Assembly (NCBI GenBank): GCA_001465935.1
Contig: LNKV01000018.1
Coordinates: 456,542 to 520,541, forward strand
Source of the DNA: Clarireedia homoeocarpa
Taxonomy: Eukaryota > Ascomycota > Leotiomycetes > Helotiales > Rutstroemiaceae
Direction of reading: 5' to 3'
Length of the DNA stretch: 64,000 nucleotides
Shown piece after piece: positions 1-9,529 of the stretch (position 1 is the first letter of the stretch; the number at the start of each line of letters is the position of its first letter). The notes beneath the pieces are model-generated. The model searched no databases and had not been told where the DNA came from. It was given only the letters and a program-made list of their open reading frames with translations. Position numbers and translations under genes: made by a program.

Positions 1-1
1 T

Positions 2-997
2 GTCTTTGCGACAGTCTCTTCCACTCCGGCAGCTCAGCGAAAACGGTTCAACGCCTATCTCAATGCGCGAAAACAGCGTCTCTACTACCTCTATGTCATG
101 ATCGCCCTTCAACTCGTTTCAGTCTCAACCGCATACCTGCGATTCCCCACCTACGACTACGTTCCATACCACAAAGATGAGAAGATCTTCACAGCCGGTA
201 TCTGGACCATCCACTTCAGTCTCGATAACGACATGTGGTCCTCAGAATACCGCATGCGCGACGTCATCAAAGAACTCGAGATAGACGTCATCGGGCTCCT
301 CGAATCCGACCTCCAGCGAATCATCATGGGCAACCGCGACACGACGCAATTCCTCGCTGAAGATCTCGGCATGTACGTTGACTACGGACCAGGCCCTAAC
401 AAACACACCTGGGGTTGCGCTCTACTTTCGAAATTCCCCATCCTCAACTCCACGCACCATCTCCTACCTTCCCCGGTGGGCGAGCTCGCTCCCGCGATCG
501 CCGCTACGTTGGATGTTTACGGCGAAATGGTCGATGTCTTCGTCTTCCATTCGGGCCAGGAAGAAGATCCCGAGGACCGAAGACTCCAGTCAGAGTACTT
601 GGCCGATCTCATGGGCGCGTCAACAAACCCATCGATTCTCCTCTCCTACCTCGTTACAAAACCGCTAGAGGGGAATTATAACACATACGTGAGTGAGAGG
701 TCGGGTATGCATGATATCGATCCGAGCGATTGGGATAGGTGGTGTGAGTATATTCTTTATAAAGGGTTGAGGAGGACGGCGTATGCGAGGGTTTCAAGGT
801 CCACAATTACGGATACGGAGATTCAGGTAGGGAAGTTTAAGGTGGGGGAAAGGGAGAAGGAGAGTGAACAGGAGAGGAACAAGATGCTGGACGAGGATAA
901 GGTGCCGGTGGGAGAGAGGTTCCCGGCGTTGTTTAGAGGGGAGGGAGTTAGAGGACATAGATATCATGTTTTTGATGAGCCGAGGTATTATGCTTGA
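2..997 (+). CDS. CWH43: CWH43 C-terminal domain, 5'-truncated by window edge
   Basis: The frame is open from base 2 and ends at TGA 995-997, giving about 331 residues of a longer protein. They match the C-terminal endonuclease/exonuclease/phosphatase-fold part of Cwh43. Visible signatures are GLLESDLQR (the conserved acidic residue of the fold), [29 protein letters not shown], and [22 protein letters not shown]. Cwh43 is a polytopic ER membrane protein that remodels the lipid of GPI anchors to ceramide in yeast. Its many N-terminal membrane segments would lie upstream of this window. The last 60 residues are charged and variable. Identification rests on family motifs; the missing N-terminus cannot be judged. 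The gene converges on the membrane-protein gene at 2141-3721. Confidence 0.85.
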   Translation, partial: VFATVSSTPAAQRKRFNAYLNARKQRLYYLYVMIALQLVSVSTAYLRFPTYDYVPYHKDEKIFTAGIWTIHFSLDNDMWSSEYRMRDVIKELEIDVIGLLESDLQRIIMGNRDTTQFLAEDLGMYVDYGPGPNKHTWGCALLSKFPILNSTHHLLPSPVGELAPAIAATLDVYGEMVDVFVFHSGQEEDPEDRRLQSEYLADLMGASTNPSILLSYLVTKPLEGNYNTYVSERSGMHDIDPSDWDRWCEYILYKGLRRTAYARVSRSTITDTEIQVGKFKVGEREKESEQERNKMLDEDKVPVGERFPALFRGEGVRGHRYHVFDEPRYYA

Positions 998-2140
998 TTG
1001 AGAAAAGGGAGTGGAAAGGGAGGGATGGAGGGAAGTGGAATATAGGACGAGCAAGAGCACAGCATAGCGCATGTGCCTCTTTGGTCGGTTGATCGGTTGG
1101 TTGACTGATTGATTAAATGGCCCGAAGAAAAAACGTAGAACGCAGACGAATGTATTCTTACACATCATAATTGGAAGGAATGGTACATCTCATGGGGTTT
1201 CAAAATTGTGTGGATTGTGGGTGGTAATGGGTGGTGGGAAAGGGGAAATGGGGAAAAGAGGGAAATGGGAATTGTACGTATATATTGATGTATGATAGAG
1301 GATTTGATTGATTTGATGGGATTGATTCATGGTGGTGGTGGTGATGATGATAAGTGCTGGTGGTGGTGGTGGTCCCTGTAATTTCAACATGTGAAAAATA
1401 AAAGAGGATTTAATTGCTTTACTTTACTGTACTGTACTGTACTTGTATTTGCTCATGTAGCCCCGGTGAAAAATAGTGAAATAAGATAAAATAAAATACA
1501 CATCATTACTTCTTTGCCGTATGCGATTACTTGCTTGCTTGATTGATTGATTGATCGATATGTAGATTAAATCCTTCAAGCCCTTCCCTCCCTTGCGCCT
1601 GAAAAATGCTTGTTTGCTTACGCCAGAAACATAAGTAGATGGTGAGATTAAAATACATAACTATATACAATCATTTGTTCATCCCATCTCATCTTCAAAG
1701 ACCAAACCTTCCTTTCCTTAGTTATTCATATTCATATCCAGATTCATAATGCTCCCCCCTTCCTTCCGTCGTTATTCTTGTGCATGTCGTCCATTATCCT
1801 CCGCCGCCATTCCTCGTGATAGGTAGGTTTATACGTGTGTGTATGTATTGGTATTTTGTTGAAATGCGAGTTTCTCGTAGTTGTTGTGTGCTGAGGGGTT
1901 ATGGAGAGCTTTCCAGTCTTCCACGGCATTGCGTTGTGCTGGGTGGTGTGCCTGCTGTTTTGGGCTCTTGGATTTGTGCACCTGTGCCCGTATGTGCATC
2001 ATTTACTCATCAAGCCAACCATCTGCTTGCTCATCCCACCATCTTCCTCATCCAATTATCCCGCCGCTTTCTCCTTCCCACCCTGCCTAACCCCTCCTCC
2101 TCCTACTCACTTGGCCCCTCCGCATGACCTCCCCCAGACC
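998..2140. other. convergent intergenic region, simple repeats
   Basis: This is 1.1 kb between two converging genes. It holds (GGT)n-like sequence around 1329-1374, GATT repeats near 1540-1553 and pyrimidine-rich stretches. Reading frames here are low-complexity and show no family resemblance. I see no gene. Confidence 0.7.
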
Positions 2141-3721
2141 TTAAAACCTCATTCCCACCCCCAACCTGTCCAACTCCGTTTCACTAACCACGCTCGGCGC
2201 AAAGCTGCTTTGAGTCCGCTGACTCGTATTGCGACTCATACTACTTCCACTGTCGCCGCCCGAATTTCTATATACTCCGAAGCCGCCCCACCCGCCCTGT
2301 ATGTTTAGCGGCGAGACGAAGTCGTTTTCATTCTCGTATTCGTATTCGCTCGTGTTGGTTTGTTGGCGGTGGAGGGGGTGGTGGTTGGGGGGTTGAGACT
2401 GTGATTGCGGTAGGGATAGAGGTTGCCAGTCAGATAAGGATTGGATTTGGGAGTGGCGATTTAGAAGTTGTACGAGCGCGGGGGTGAATGTTGCGTTGGA
2501 GGAGGTAGTAGAGGTGGTGGAGATGCTCGAGGTGCGGGAGCGAGTGGAGTGGGTGCTGTTGTTGGTGTATGTGCGTTGTGGAGCGGGGAATTGGAAGGGA
2601 GGGAGGGGTAGGGGTCCGGATGGCGGAGGGCCGGGGGGTTGTGTGGGAAGCGGGGGTGATGATATTGATGTTGATGTTGGTGAGAATTGGGGTTGGTATT
2701 GTGGTTGTGAGAGGTAGCTGGTGTCTTCATCATCGAGGGGAAAGCCCATTGTGTCGTGGCGGACAAGGCGGCCACGAACGGACGTATTTGGTCCGGAGGA
2801 GATGGTTAGAGAGTTTTGACTAAGACGGTTTTGGTCGGTGAAAGGATCGCGAGTCGTAGGGCGGGAAGCGAAAGGGTCGGATGGAGAGAGAGAGCTTGCT
2901 CCTGTGGTGGGGATAAGATGCAGGGGGTTCGGTGCAGTGATCTGTGCTTGAGTTTGATCGTAGGTGGGGAGGAATTGGTCGGTTTCCATTGCGCTGTCGT
3001 GGAATACGTCAAAGTGGTTAGGTTGGCCGCCACGCATATATGGGCCTGCACCTTGGTAGGATGTATCGACAACATTAAAGTGTTGAGGCGTGCGGGGTTG
3101 ACTGGTGGTTTTGAGGAAGGGGACGCCGGCGAATGAACTGTTGACCTGGCTGTAGGTAGATGGCTCGGCGGATCCTTTTTCGCCTTGCTTTTTGACTTTT
3201 CGTTTTTGGAGGCAGTAGATGGCTAAGAGGGATATGATTAGGACTGCTCCCACGCCACCAAGTATACCTGCTATTATTGCTGTTCGTTGTGAAGATGATA
3301 GTCCGCTTGAGGAGGTAGATGGTGACATAGTTGGGGAGGGAGAAATTGTTTGGGCTAGTGGTGAGGAGGTGAATGTAGATGGTGAGGAGGTGAATGTGGA
3401 TGCTGAGGAGGTGAATGTGGATGCTGAGGAGGTAAGGGAGGAAGAAGTTGCCTGGCTTAATGATGAAGTAGCGAATGTAGACGGCGAAGAGGTGGAGAAG
3501 GGGGAATTTGTCTGGCTTAATGGTGTAGTAGCTATTGTAGATGGAGATGTAATAACCAACGTCGGTATCGATTGATGTGCGCTCGTTGGTGTAGCATAAT
3601 ATGGTGCTTGTGTTGCAGCTTGAGCTTCTCCATAGCTGCTTGAGGCATAAGTCCCATATCCTGCTTGCTGTCCACTCTGACTACTTTGATCCCAGCTGGA
3701 GCTTCCACCAGTGTCACCCAT
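2141..3721 (-). CDS. Ser/Thr-rich single-pass membrane protein with proline-rich tail
   Basis: One uninterrupted frame of 526 residues. Residues 1-145 are Ser/Thr/Gln-rich and carry 7-residue repeats of the type STFTSSA/P, encoded by 21-bp units at about 3355-3440. This looks like an O-glycosylated stalk. One membrane segment follows at about 150-172 (AIIAGILGGVGAVLIISLLA), then a basic stop-transfer stretch (QKRKVKK). The long cytoplasmic tail has a proline run around residues 355-385 that could bind SH3 domains. The layout resembles Mid2/Wsc-type wall sensors, but no WSC cysteine domain and no N-terminal signal peptide are seen from this ATG. The start has a good context (aaagATGG). Either the topology is N-out without a signal peptide, or an upstream exon is missing. 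Function unknown. Confidence 0.75.
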   Translation of the reverse strand: MGDTGGSSSWDQSSQSGQQAGYGTYASSSYGEAQAATQAPYYATPTSAHQSIPTLVITSPSTIATTPLSQTNSPFSTSSPSTFATSSLSQATSSSLTSSASTFTSSASTFTSSPSTFTSSPLAQTISPSPTMSPSTSSSGLSSSQRTAIIAGILGGVGAVLIISLLAIYCLQKRKVKKQGEKGSAEPSTYSQVNSSFAGVPFLKTTSQPRTPQHFNVVDTSYQGAGPYMRGGQPNHFDVFHDSAMETDQFLPTYDQTQAQITAPNPLHLIPTTGASSLSPSDPFASRPTTRDPFTDQNRLSQNSLTISSGPNTSVRGRLVRHDTMGFPLDDEDTSYLSQPQYQPQFSPTSTSISSPPLPTQPPGPPPSGPLPLPPFQFPAPQRTYTNNSTHSTRSRTSSISTTSTTSSNATFTPALVQLLNRHSQIQSLSDWQPLSLPQSQSQPPNHHPLHRQQTNTSEYEYENENDFVSPLNIQGGWGGFGVYRNSGGDSGSSMSRNTSQRTQSSFAPSVVSETELDRLGVGMRF

Positions 3722-5590
3722 CTTTACTCGGTACCGTCACGGGATATCGACCACAACCCCAGCACTAACGAAATAGACGGCCTCGAATATTCTCCTTCAA
3801 AAGGGCAATGAGAACACGGTAAAACAAGAGAGAATGAAAACACACGGCACAAAACGAGTGTAATTACGAAACAACACAATGTCGCGAAGAAGGAAGAAGA
3901 ACAGCACGAGCTGAAAGAAAGTAAAGCAAAGTAAAGCAAAGCAAAGCCATAGCCAAGAACAGCAGGGCAAGGCAACATTAATGAAAAACGCAAATACATC
4001 ACTCAGCCTTAACGGTGAATTGAAACACGACTTAAGTCGGAGAAGACCTACGTTTTTTTACTCTTTTTGTGGAACCGTGGTTCTATGCAAGGCGCAGTCC
4101 TTGGAGACGGCATTAAAAGTTTTTCTGGGTGAACAATAGTCGGTCGCAAGCAGAACACCGACATTTTTTGGTGTGGAAACTGGGGGAGGTGAGTGGTGCT
4201 GTACGATGTGGAAGTAGATCAAATACGATCAAATGCTATATTTGTGACAACGCGTACGAGTACGTCGGTCGTAGCGGTAGGTAGGTGGAGCTGTTGGAGC
4301 TGTCAAGGAAGGGAGGCTAAGTCTCATCGGTGGCACTGGGACTAGAGGTGTATCGTATCACGTGTAGATCAAACGCGGTGGATGGAGGGTTGTAGCAAAG
4401 GGACTCAATGTTGCTTTCTCTGACTTTTGTGTGTTTTTTTTTTTTACAAACTCAATACTGAGATGCCATTGTCATCGACAAAAGTACATGTGCCCATGCA
4501 TGCATGAATATGGCGTTCGAGGCTGGATGTTCCTTGGGGCGAGAAGCACCGATGCCGGTTATTCAAGGGGTCGAATCTACGCTTACTAGCTAGGATGTAG
4601 TTATAGCACTAGAAGATTGTCGATGCTGCTACTACTGCTGCTGCTACTGCTGCTGCTGCTGCACTAACACAAATGGATCGACTGCAATTCATGGAGCGTC
4701 GCAATAGCAATGAATGCCAAGTAGATGTTGAGATGGTGAATTTCTGGAGTAGTTACTTGTCTCTCGTGTTGAGTTGACACTGAGATCAAACCCAACCAAT
4801 CAAGTGTAAAGCTATTCGAGGGTCTGTCTTACAAGTACAAACCCTCGCCCCTCCAGCCAGCCTTCCAATAAGTCAGTCAATAAATGCTTAAAATAGACGT
4901 GCGGACCAGCGATGATCTACAATCTTTTATCGCTCTCTCGACTACTTGGGCAGTATCGATTGGACTATCCGGAAGGATTTTTAGCTGACGTTACTTTACG
5001 AAGTACATAGATAGTAGACAGCTACTTACGTAGGTCCCTTGTAGACACTGATAAGTCACTTGACTTGATACCCCATACTTAATACTCGGCCGAGTGCATT
5101 GAGAGAAGAATTGTATCTGCTTGTCCTGCGTGTAGAACTACTGTACGAGTACTGCTTCTGCCTTCTTCCTTCTCCCCCCGCTTGTGATTCTGCCTTTTGC
5201 TTCTGCCTCTACAAAGTACTTCTGTCTCTGCTTATCCATCCCATGTATCCACATGGGCATCCGTGATTTGACCGAAGGCTGTTGATGGCGCAGTTTGACG
5301 GCCCAGCTTGACGTTCTGTCTGGTTTCTGTTTGTCTGTAGAGTAAAAGTACGGAGTAGCCGTTGTAAAGTTTAGGTTGCTTAGGTTGCTTTTTGCCCCGC
5401 AATCCGACTTCCTATCCTTCCATAATCTTCCTACCAGAACCATCCAGACAAAATATCCTGTTCTGGACTCACCCGATCCTTTTGTCATATCCACCACATC
5501 TTTGTTTTGTCCACCCGCTTGACTTCGTAACGTTCTATTATACACCACTTCCTGCCCGCACAATCCTTTCATCTCTTCGTACGAAACAAA
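3722..5590. promoter_or_regulatory. divergent upstream region of membrane protein and CaM kinase genes
   Basis: This 1.9 kb stretch separates two divergently transcribed genes and must hold both promoters. It contains a T run at 4434-4445, a CTG/CTA-rich triplet stretch near 4625-4660 and a pyrimidine-rich stretch shortly before the kinase start. No specific binding site is called. Frames inside (for example 5138-5632 minus) overlap the kinase leader and match nothing I know. Confidence 0.5.
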
Positions 5591-6945
5591 ATGTCCTCCC
5601 AAGACCCTCAACAGGGTAAACCGCAGGTCCAAGCATGCCGATACAAGACCGGGAAGACTTTGGGCGCAGGATCATACTCAGTCGTTAAAGAATGTGTGCA
5701 CATTGATACAGGAAGATATTATGCCGCGAAGGTTATCAATAAACGATTGATGGCTGGTAGAGAACATATGGTATGTTCATTTTGTCGCATGTCATTGAAA
5801 GTCTTCCTTGCATCTGACTGACATGTTTGTCTACTCGGTAGGTTCGAAATGAAATCGCTGTACTCAAACGTGTGTCGATGGGACATCAGAATATTCTCAC
5901 TTTAGTCGATTATTTTGAGACCTTAAACAATCTATACCTCGTCACCGACTTAGCGCTTGGTGGAGAATTGTTCGATCGAATCTGCCGGAAGGGTTCCTAC
6001 TTCGAATCCGACGCTGCAGAGCTCATTCGAGCAACCCTTTCCGCGGTGGCCTATCTACATGACCATGGAATTGTTCATCGCGATCTGAAGCCTGAGAATT
6101 TGCTCTTCAGAACGCCAGAAGATAACGCCGACCTCCTTATCGCAGACTTCGGTCTGAGCAGAATAATGGATGAGGAACAATTCCACGTTCTTACTACAAC
6201 TTGCGGAACACCTGGATACATGGCACCAGAAATCTTCAAGAAGACGGGACATGGAAAGCCAGTAGATATCTGGGCCATTGGCGTCATTACTTATTTCTTG
6301 CTATGCGGATATACTCCGTTTGATAGAGACTCTAACTTGGAAGAAATGCAAGCTATTCTCATCGCCGACTACAGCTTTACACCTATAGAATACTGGAGAG
6401 GTGTGAGTCGCGGCGCTCGAGAATTCATCAAAAAGTGTCTTACGATAGACCCTACACAACGAATGACGGCTCACGAAGCATTATCGCATCCATTCGTAAC
6501 CGGCGAATCCGTCTCCAAAGACGGCAAGGGCAGTGATTTACTTCCCGTGGTGAAGAAGAATTTCAACGCACGACGAACGCTTCACGCTGCTATCGACACC
6601 GTGCGCGCCATCAACAAGCTTCGAGAAGGCCAAGCTGGCATGATGGATGGTGTACAATCTACGGATCCTCAACGCGGAGCCAAACCTTTAAATTATCAGA
6701 AAACCAACGACTCGGGAGTTGGTGATATGGGACGAGATATTGGAGCCATGGAAATAGATTCGGGATATGGTACTGGTGAAACAGCCAATGTGGATGCGTC
6801 GCAAAGGGCAGAATTCATGAGGGGAATTGAGAGGAGCTCGGGGCAAGGTCAAACAGACGCACAAATCGAAGCGCAAACGAGGAAAATAGCAGACACAACG
6901 AGAGGGTTATGGAGTGCTGGGACGGCCAAGGTTTCTGGAAGGTAA
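5591..6945 (+). CDS. cmkA: calcium/calmodulin-dependent protein kinase I type
   Basis: Two exons, 5591-5770 and 5842-6945, joined over a 71-nt intron (gtatgt...cggtag), give 427 residues, close to fungal CMK1/CmkA. The kinase domain begins at about residue 18 with the glycine loop GAGSYSVV (25-32) and the ATP lysine in AAK (K47). The catalytic HRD is at 139-141 and DFG at 162-164. The activation loop LTTTCGTPG carries threonines (178-180) typical of CaMKI kinases activated by an upstream CaMK kinase. The 130-residue C-terminal part would hold the autoinhibitory and calmodulin-binding helix (basic FNARRTLHAAIDTVRAINKL). Such kinases relay calcium signals in growth and stress. The start ATG has an aaaATGT context and begins the family's usual short N-terminus. 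Confidence 0.93.
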
Positions 6946-7992
6946 TGAACAAGATGAGTCTATGGTTGAATTTGATGAACAGCGGACAACTTTTACGGAG
7001 CGAAAAGCAAAGTTTCTCTTGCACCATTTTCTTTGACTTTCAATGCCGAGTCTTTTTGTGCTTTTTCATAGCTACCTGCAGAGTTTGGGAGGGCAAGAGT
7101 TTTCTCTTTAATCCATTCGCAGGCGGATTATAACGCTTTATTTGTCTCTGCAATCTTCTCATGCCTTTTTGTCGCCTCAAACTTTTTCTCTTTTGGCTAT
7201 TTGCAGGGTCGCCAGTTGCCTATATACTTCTCCAGATGAGAATATTTTTATTTTTATTTGATGATAATCATGCATATATATATATATATGGATAGGTGGG
7301 AAAGGGGTGAAAGGGGGGGATGAATTCGGATTTCAGAGAATCATAGAGCCTTTCTAGGCTAGGAGTAGAGAGAAATGATTAATGATGTGATGATAGGATT
7401 GATGATGAAGATGTTACTATTTATCGATTTTATTTATGTTATTGGTGTTCTGATGCTGGTCGATATCTACCACTCCTCTTCCACCTCTCCTCGCTCCTCA
7501 ACACGCACTCCCTCCTGCACCTATCTATCTACTTGTTCTTCTCCTTCTCCTCTCTTTGCTCACGAGCCCTTGATGCTGTATCTTTTTTTACATGTTGGGC
7601 ACAAGGTATTCTACCACCGCATGAGCATGGTTGCAGTTGAACAATCTCTTTGAATGGAAAGAGAGGAATAGATAATTGATTAATTGGTACTGTAAACTCA
7701 GAACTCTTCATTTCACATTTGGCTGCTGAGTATCCACTAATCCAAATTTGCTAGATTCGACTGAGAATACGCGGACATAAGAAACCCAACCGAGTAACCT
7801 TCCTTGATCTTAATTCCTCACATCATTACTCGTCTCACAGGGAGCTCATAACCTTGGAATACCAAGCAAGACCTGAGCCCCTTTCTGCTGCATGCTCCTT
7901 TGCCAGATGCTTTATCAGTTTACGGTTATTGAGTACTTGATCAATTCTTCCGCCACTTTGCACCGCACCCCCGATACGCCATTATTTGACAA
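6946..7992. other. convergent intergenic region
   Basis: This is 1.0 kb between the 3' ends of the kinase and the DUF6601-like gene. It contains a short (AT)n tract at about 7274-7289 and AT-rich sequence. I see no gene. Confidence 0.7.
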
Positions 7993-9109
7993 TCATGCTA
8001 CTGCCGAGAAGCATTGTGTATGATGAGAAATATTGTGCAACCGCCTCTTGCGGTACCTCAACGTTCCTATCAAATTGCTTGCAAATATTAGAATGAACAG
8101 CAACATCAGCAAGACCGTGACGAAGAGGAGCCCCAGTATGGAGAAAATAACAAATCCGGAAGTAGCTGACTGGAAAATGCTACTTGCTTGTAAGTCGCCT
8201 GTTGCAAGACCTGTTTGCATTGCCCCGAGAATGAAGGCGACATAGATTACAGTCGAAGCTATCAGAGCGAAATTTCTTTCAAAAAAGGTCGAGTACTGAT
8301 TCCAGGCTTGCGAATACCCTCTGAGCGATAATTGTGAGATGCGATGAATCTTGCTCAATCGTCCAAGCCGCAACTCTCCGTACAGAAACCGGGAGTTGAC
8401 CTTGCGGTAAATGTGCTCTGTATCTAATTCTCGCACGAAAGCTCTCCAGGAAGACCAATCAATCTTGTCGTGGATGAGATGCTTCTCTTGCGCAATACGA
8501 AAATCGCTTTCGAAGCAGATCAGCGCAGCATACGAGAACAGGAAACCTGTAGCTGTTCTCCAAAGCTGTCGCTGGATACACTCGACTTGATCGCTCTGCA
8601 CAGACTGTCTGGGTTTCATAGAACAGCCGCACTGGTCTCGACAGGTCAAATATCGAAGCCAGAACTGTCTCTCTAGTAGAAATCGTGGGAGAGGTTTCAG
8701 AAATATACGATTAGACGACCAGACCAGGTGCAGATCCATTTGTTCTGTCACCATAATTTCTCGTCCGAGAATTACTTGGTAATGAAGAGGTCGAGGCGGC
8801 ATGGGTCGACCGGCTAGCCATAAGTAATTGAACATCCTGGTGAGCCTGCTCAAATCCAGTTCCTTTTTAATCCATTGCGAATCTTGCAAATTAGGGACTG
8901 TCAGATCATCGCGAAATGTACGATATAAAGCGGGCAAAAGCGATTCGAGGCTTTTTTGGTCTACCCTCGTGATTCCTAACTTCAACAGTTGCGTCTCGAA
9001 TGGAGGACTCTGTGTAGAGTTAGACTGCTTCTCGTTGTAGAGTTGCACTTACTTGGCTCCAGCTCTCGTCCATCGTTGAAATATGCACTTTGGTGTTACT
9101 GGGAGACAT
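7993..9109 (-). CDS. DUF6601-like fungal membrane protein
   Basis: Exon 1 is 9053-9109 and exon 2 is 7993-9009, joined over a 43-nt intron (gtaagt...acacag), giving 357 residues. The start at 9109 yields MSPSNTKVHIS and then reads in frame into the conserved body. That body contains LPALYRTFRDDL, QWIKKELDLSRL, YLWLAGRPMPPRPLHYQ and VTEQMDLHLVW, which I recognise as the fungal DUF6601 family. Some database members carry a doubtful 'subtilisin-like' label; no protease motif is visible here. Two hydrophobic segments near the C-terminus (about 266-287 and 307-335) predict a membrane anchor. A pair of cysteines, CRDQCGC, sits mid-protein. It is transcribed away from the NLR-like gene, with only 420 bp between the starts. 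Function unknown. Confidence 0.82.
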
Positions 9110-9529
9110 TTTTTGTGAATAAGAGAAGTAGGAATAGTTTCCTGTCTTTACTGTCCTTTCAGACTTGGTTGTAAGTGCGCTTCAAGCCACTCCGCTATTC
9201 TGCCGTACTACGCGGTAATAATAATGCGTCTTAATTGGCTCGTAGTAGAAGATATCCCCAAATTGGGGGCGGACACCAAATAACCTGTCGCTGTCAGACT
9301 GCAGCCGTCTCAATTTAGCCCACAATTGCAACCATGGATGTAAACATTACTCAGCCGTATGAGGCTCTATGATACCAACCTAGAATGGACTTATTCGCAT
9401 TATTAGATCAACGATCATACCCCGGGGGAAAAAAAAGAGAACGAAAGGAAAAACAATATATCAATCAACTTCATGTATCTTCGATGAAATCTAAGCGTAT
9501 CTATCAAGAGAGCCAAAGAAAGAGGAAGT
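9110..9529. promoter_or_regulatory. compact divergent promoter between DUF6601-like and NLR-like genes
   Basis: These 420 bp separate two start codons pointing away from each other, so regulatory elements are probably shared. Near one third of the way sits a 13-base palindrome with 6-bp arms, ccccaaattgggg at 9256-9268. No TATA box or known binding site is confidently called. Confidence 0.55.

Noticed and set aside
3724..4002. Hydrophobic 92-residue frame directly upstream of the Ser/Thr-rich membrane protein
   Set aside because: Considered as a missing signal peptide exon, but no donor/acceptor pair of plausible fungal intron size joins it in frame.
5138..5632. 164-residue minus-strand frame overlapping the CaM kinase leader
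   Set aside because: No motif or splice partner; it overlaps the kinase start and looks like chance.
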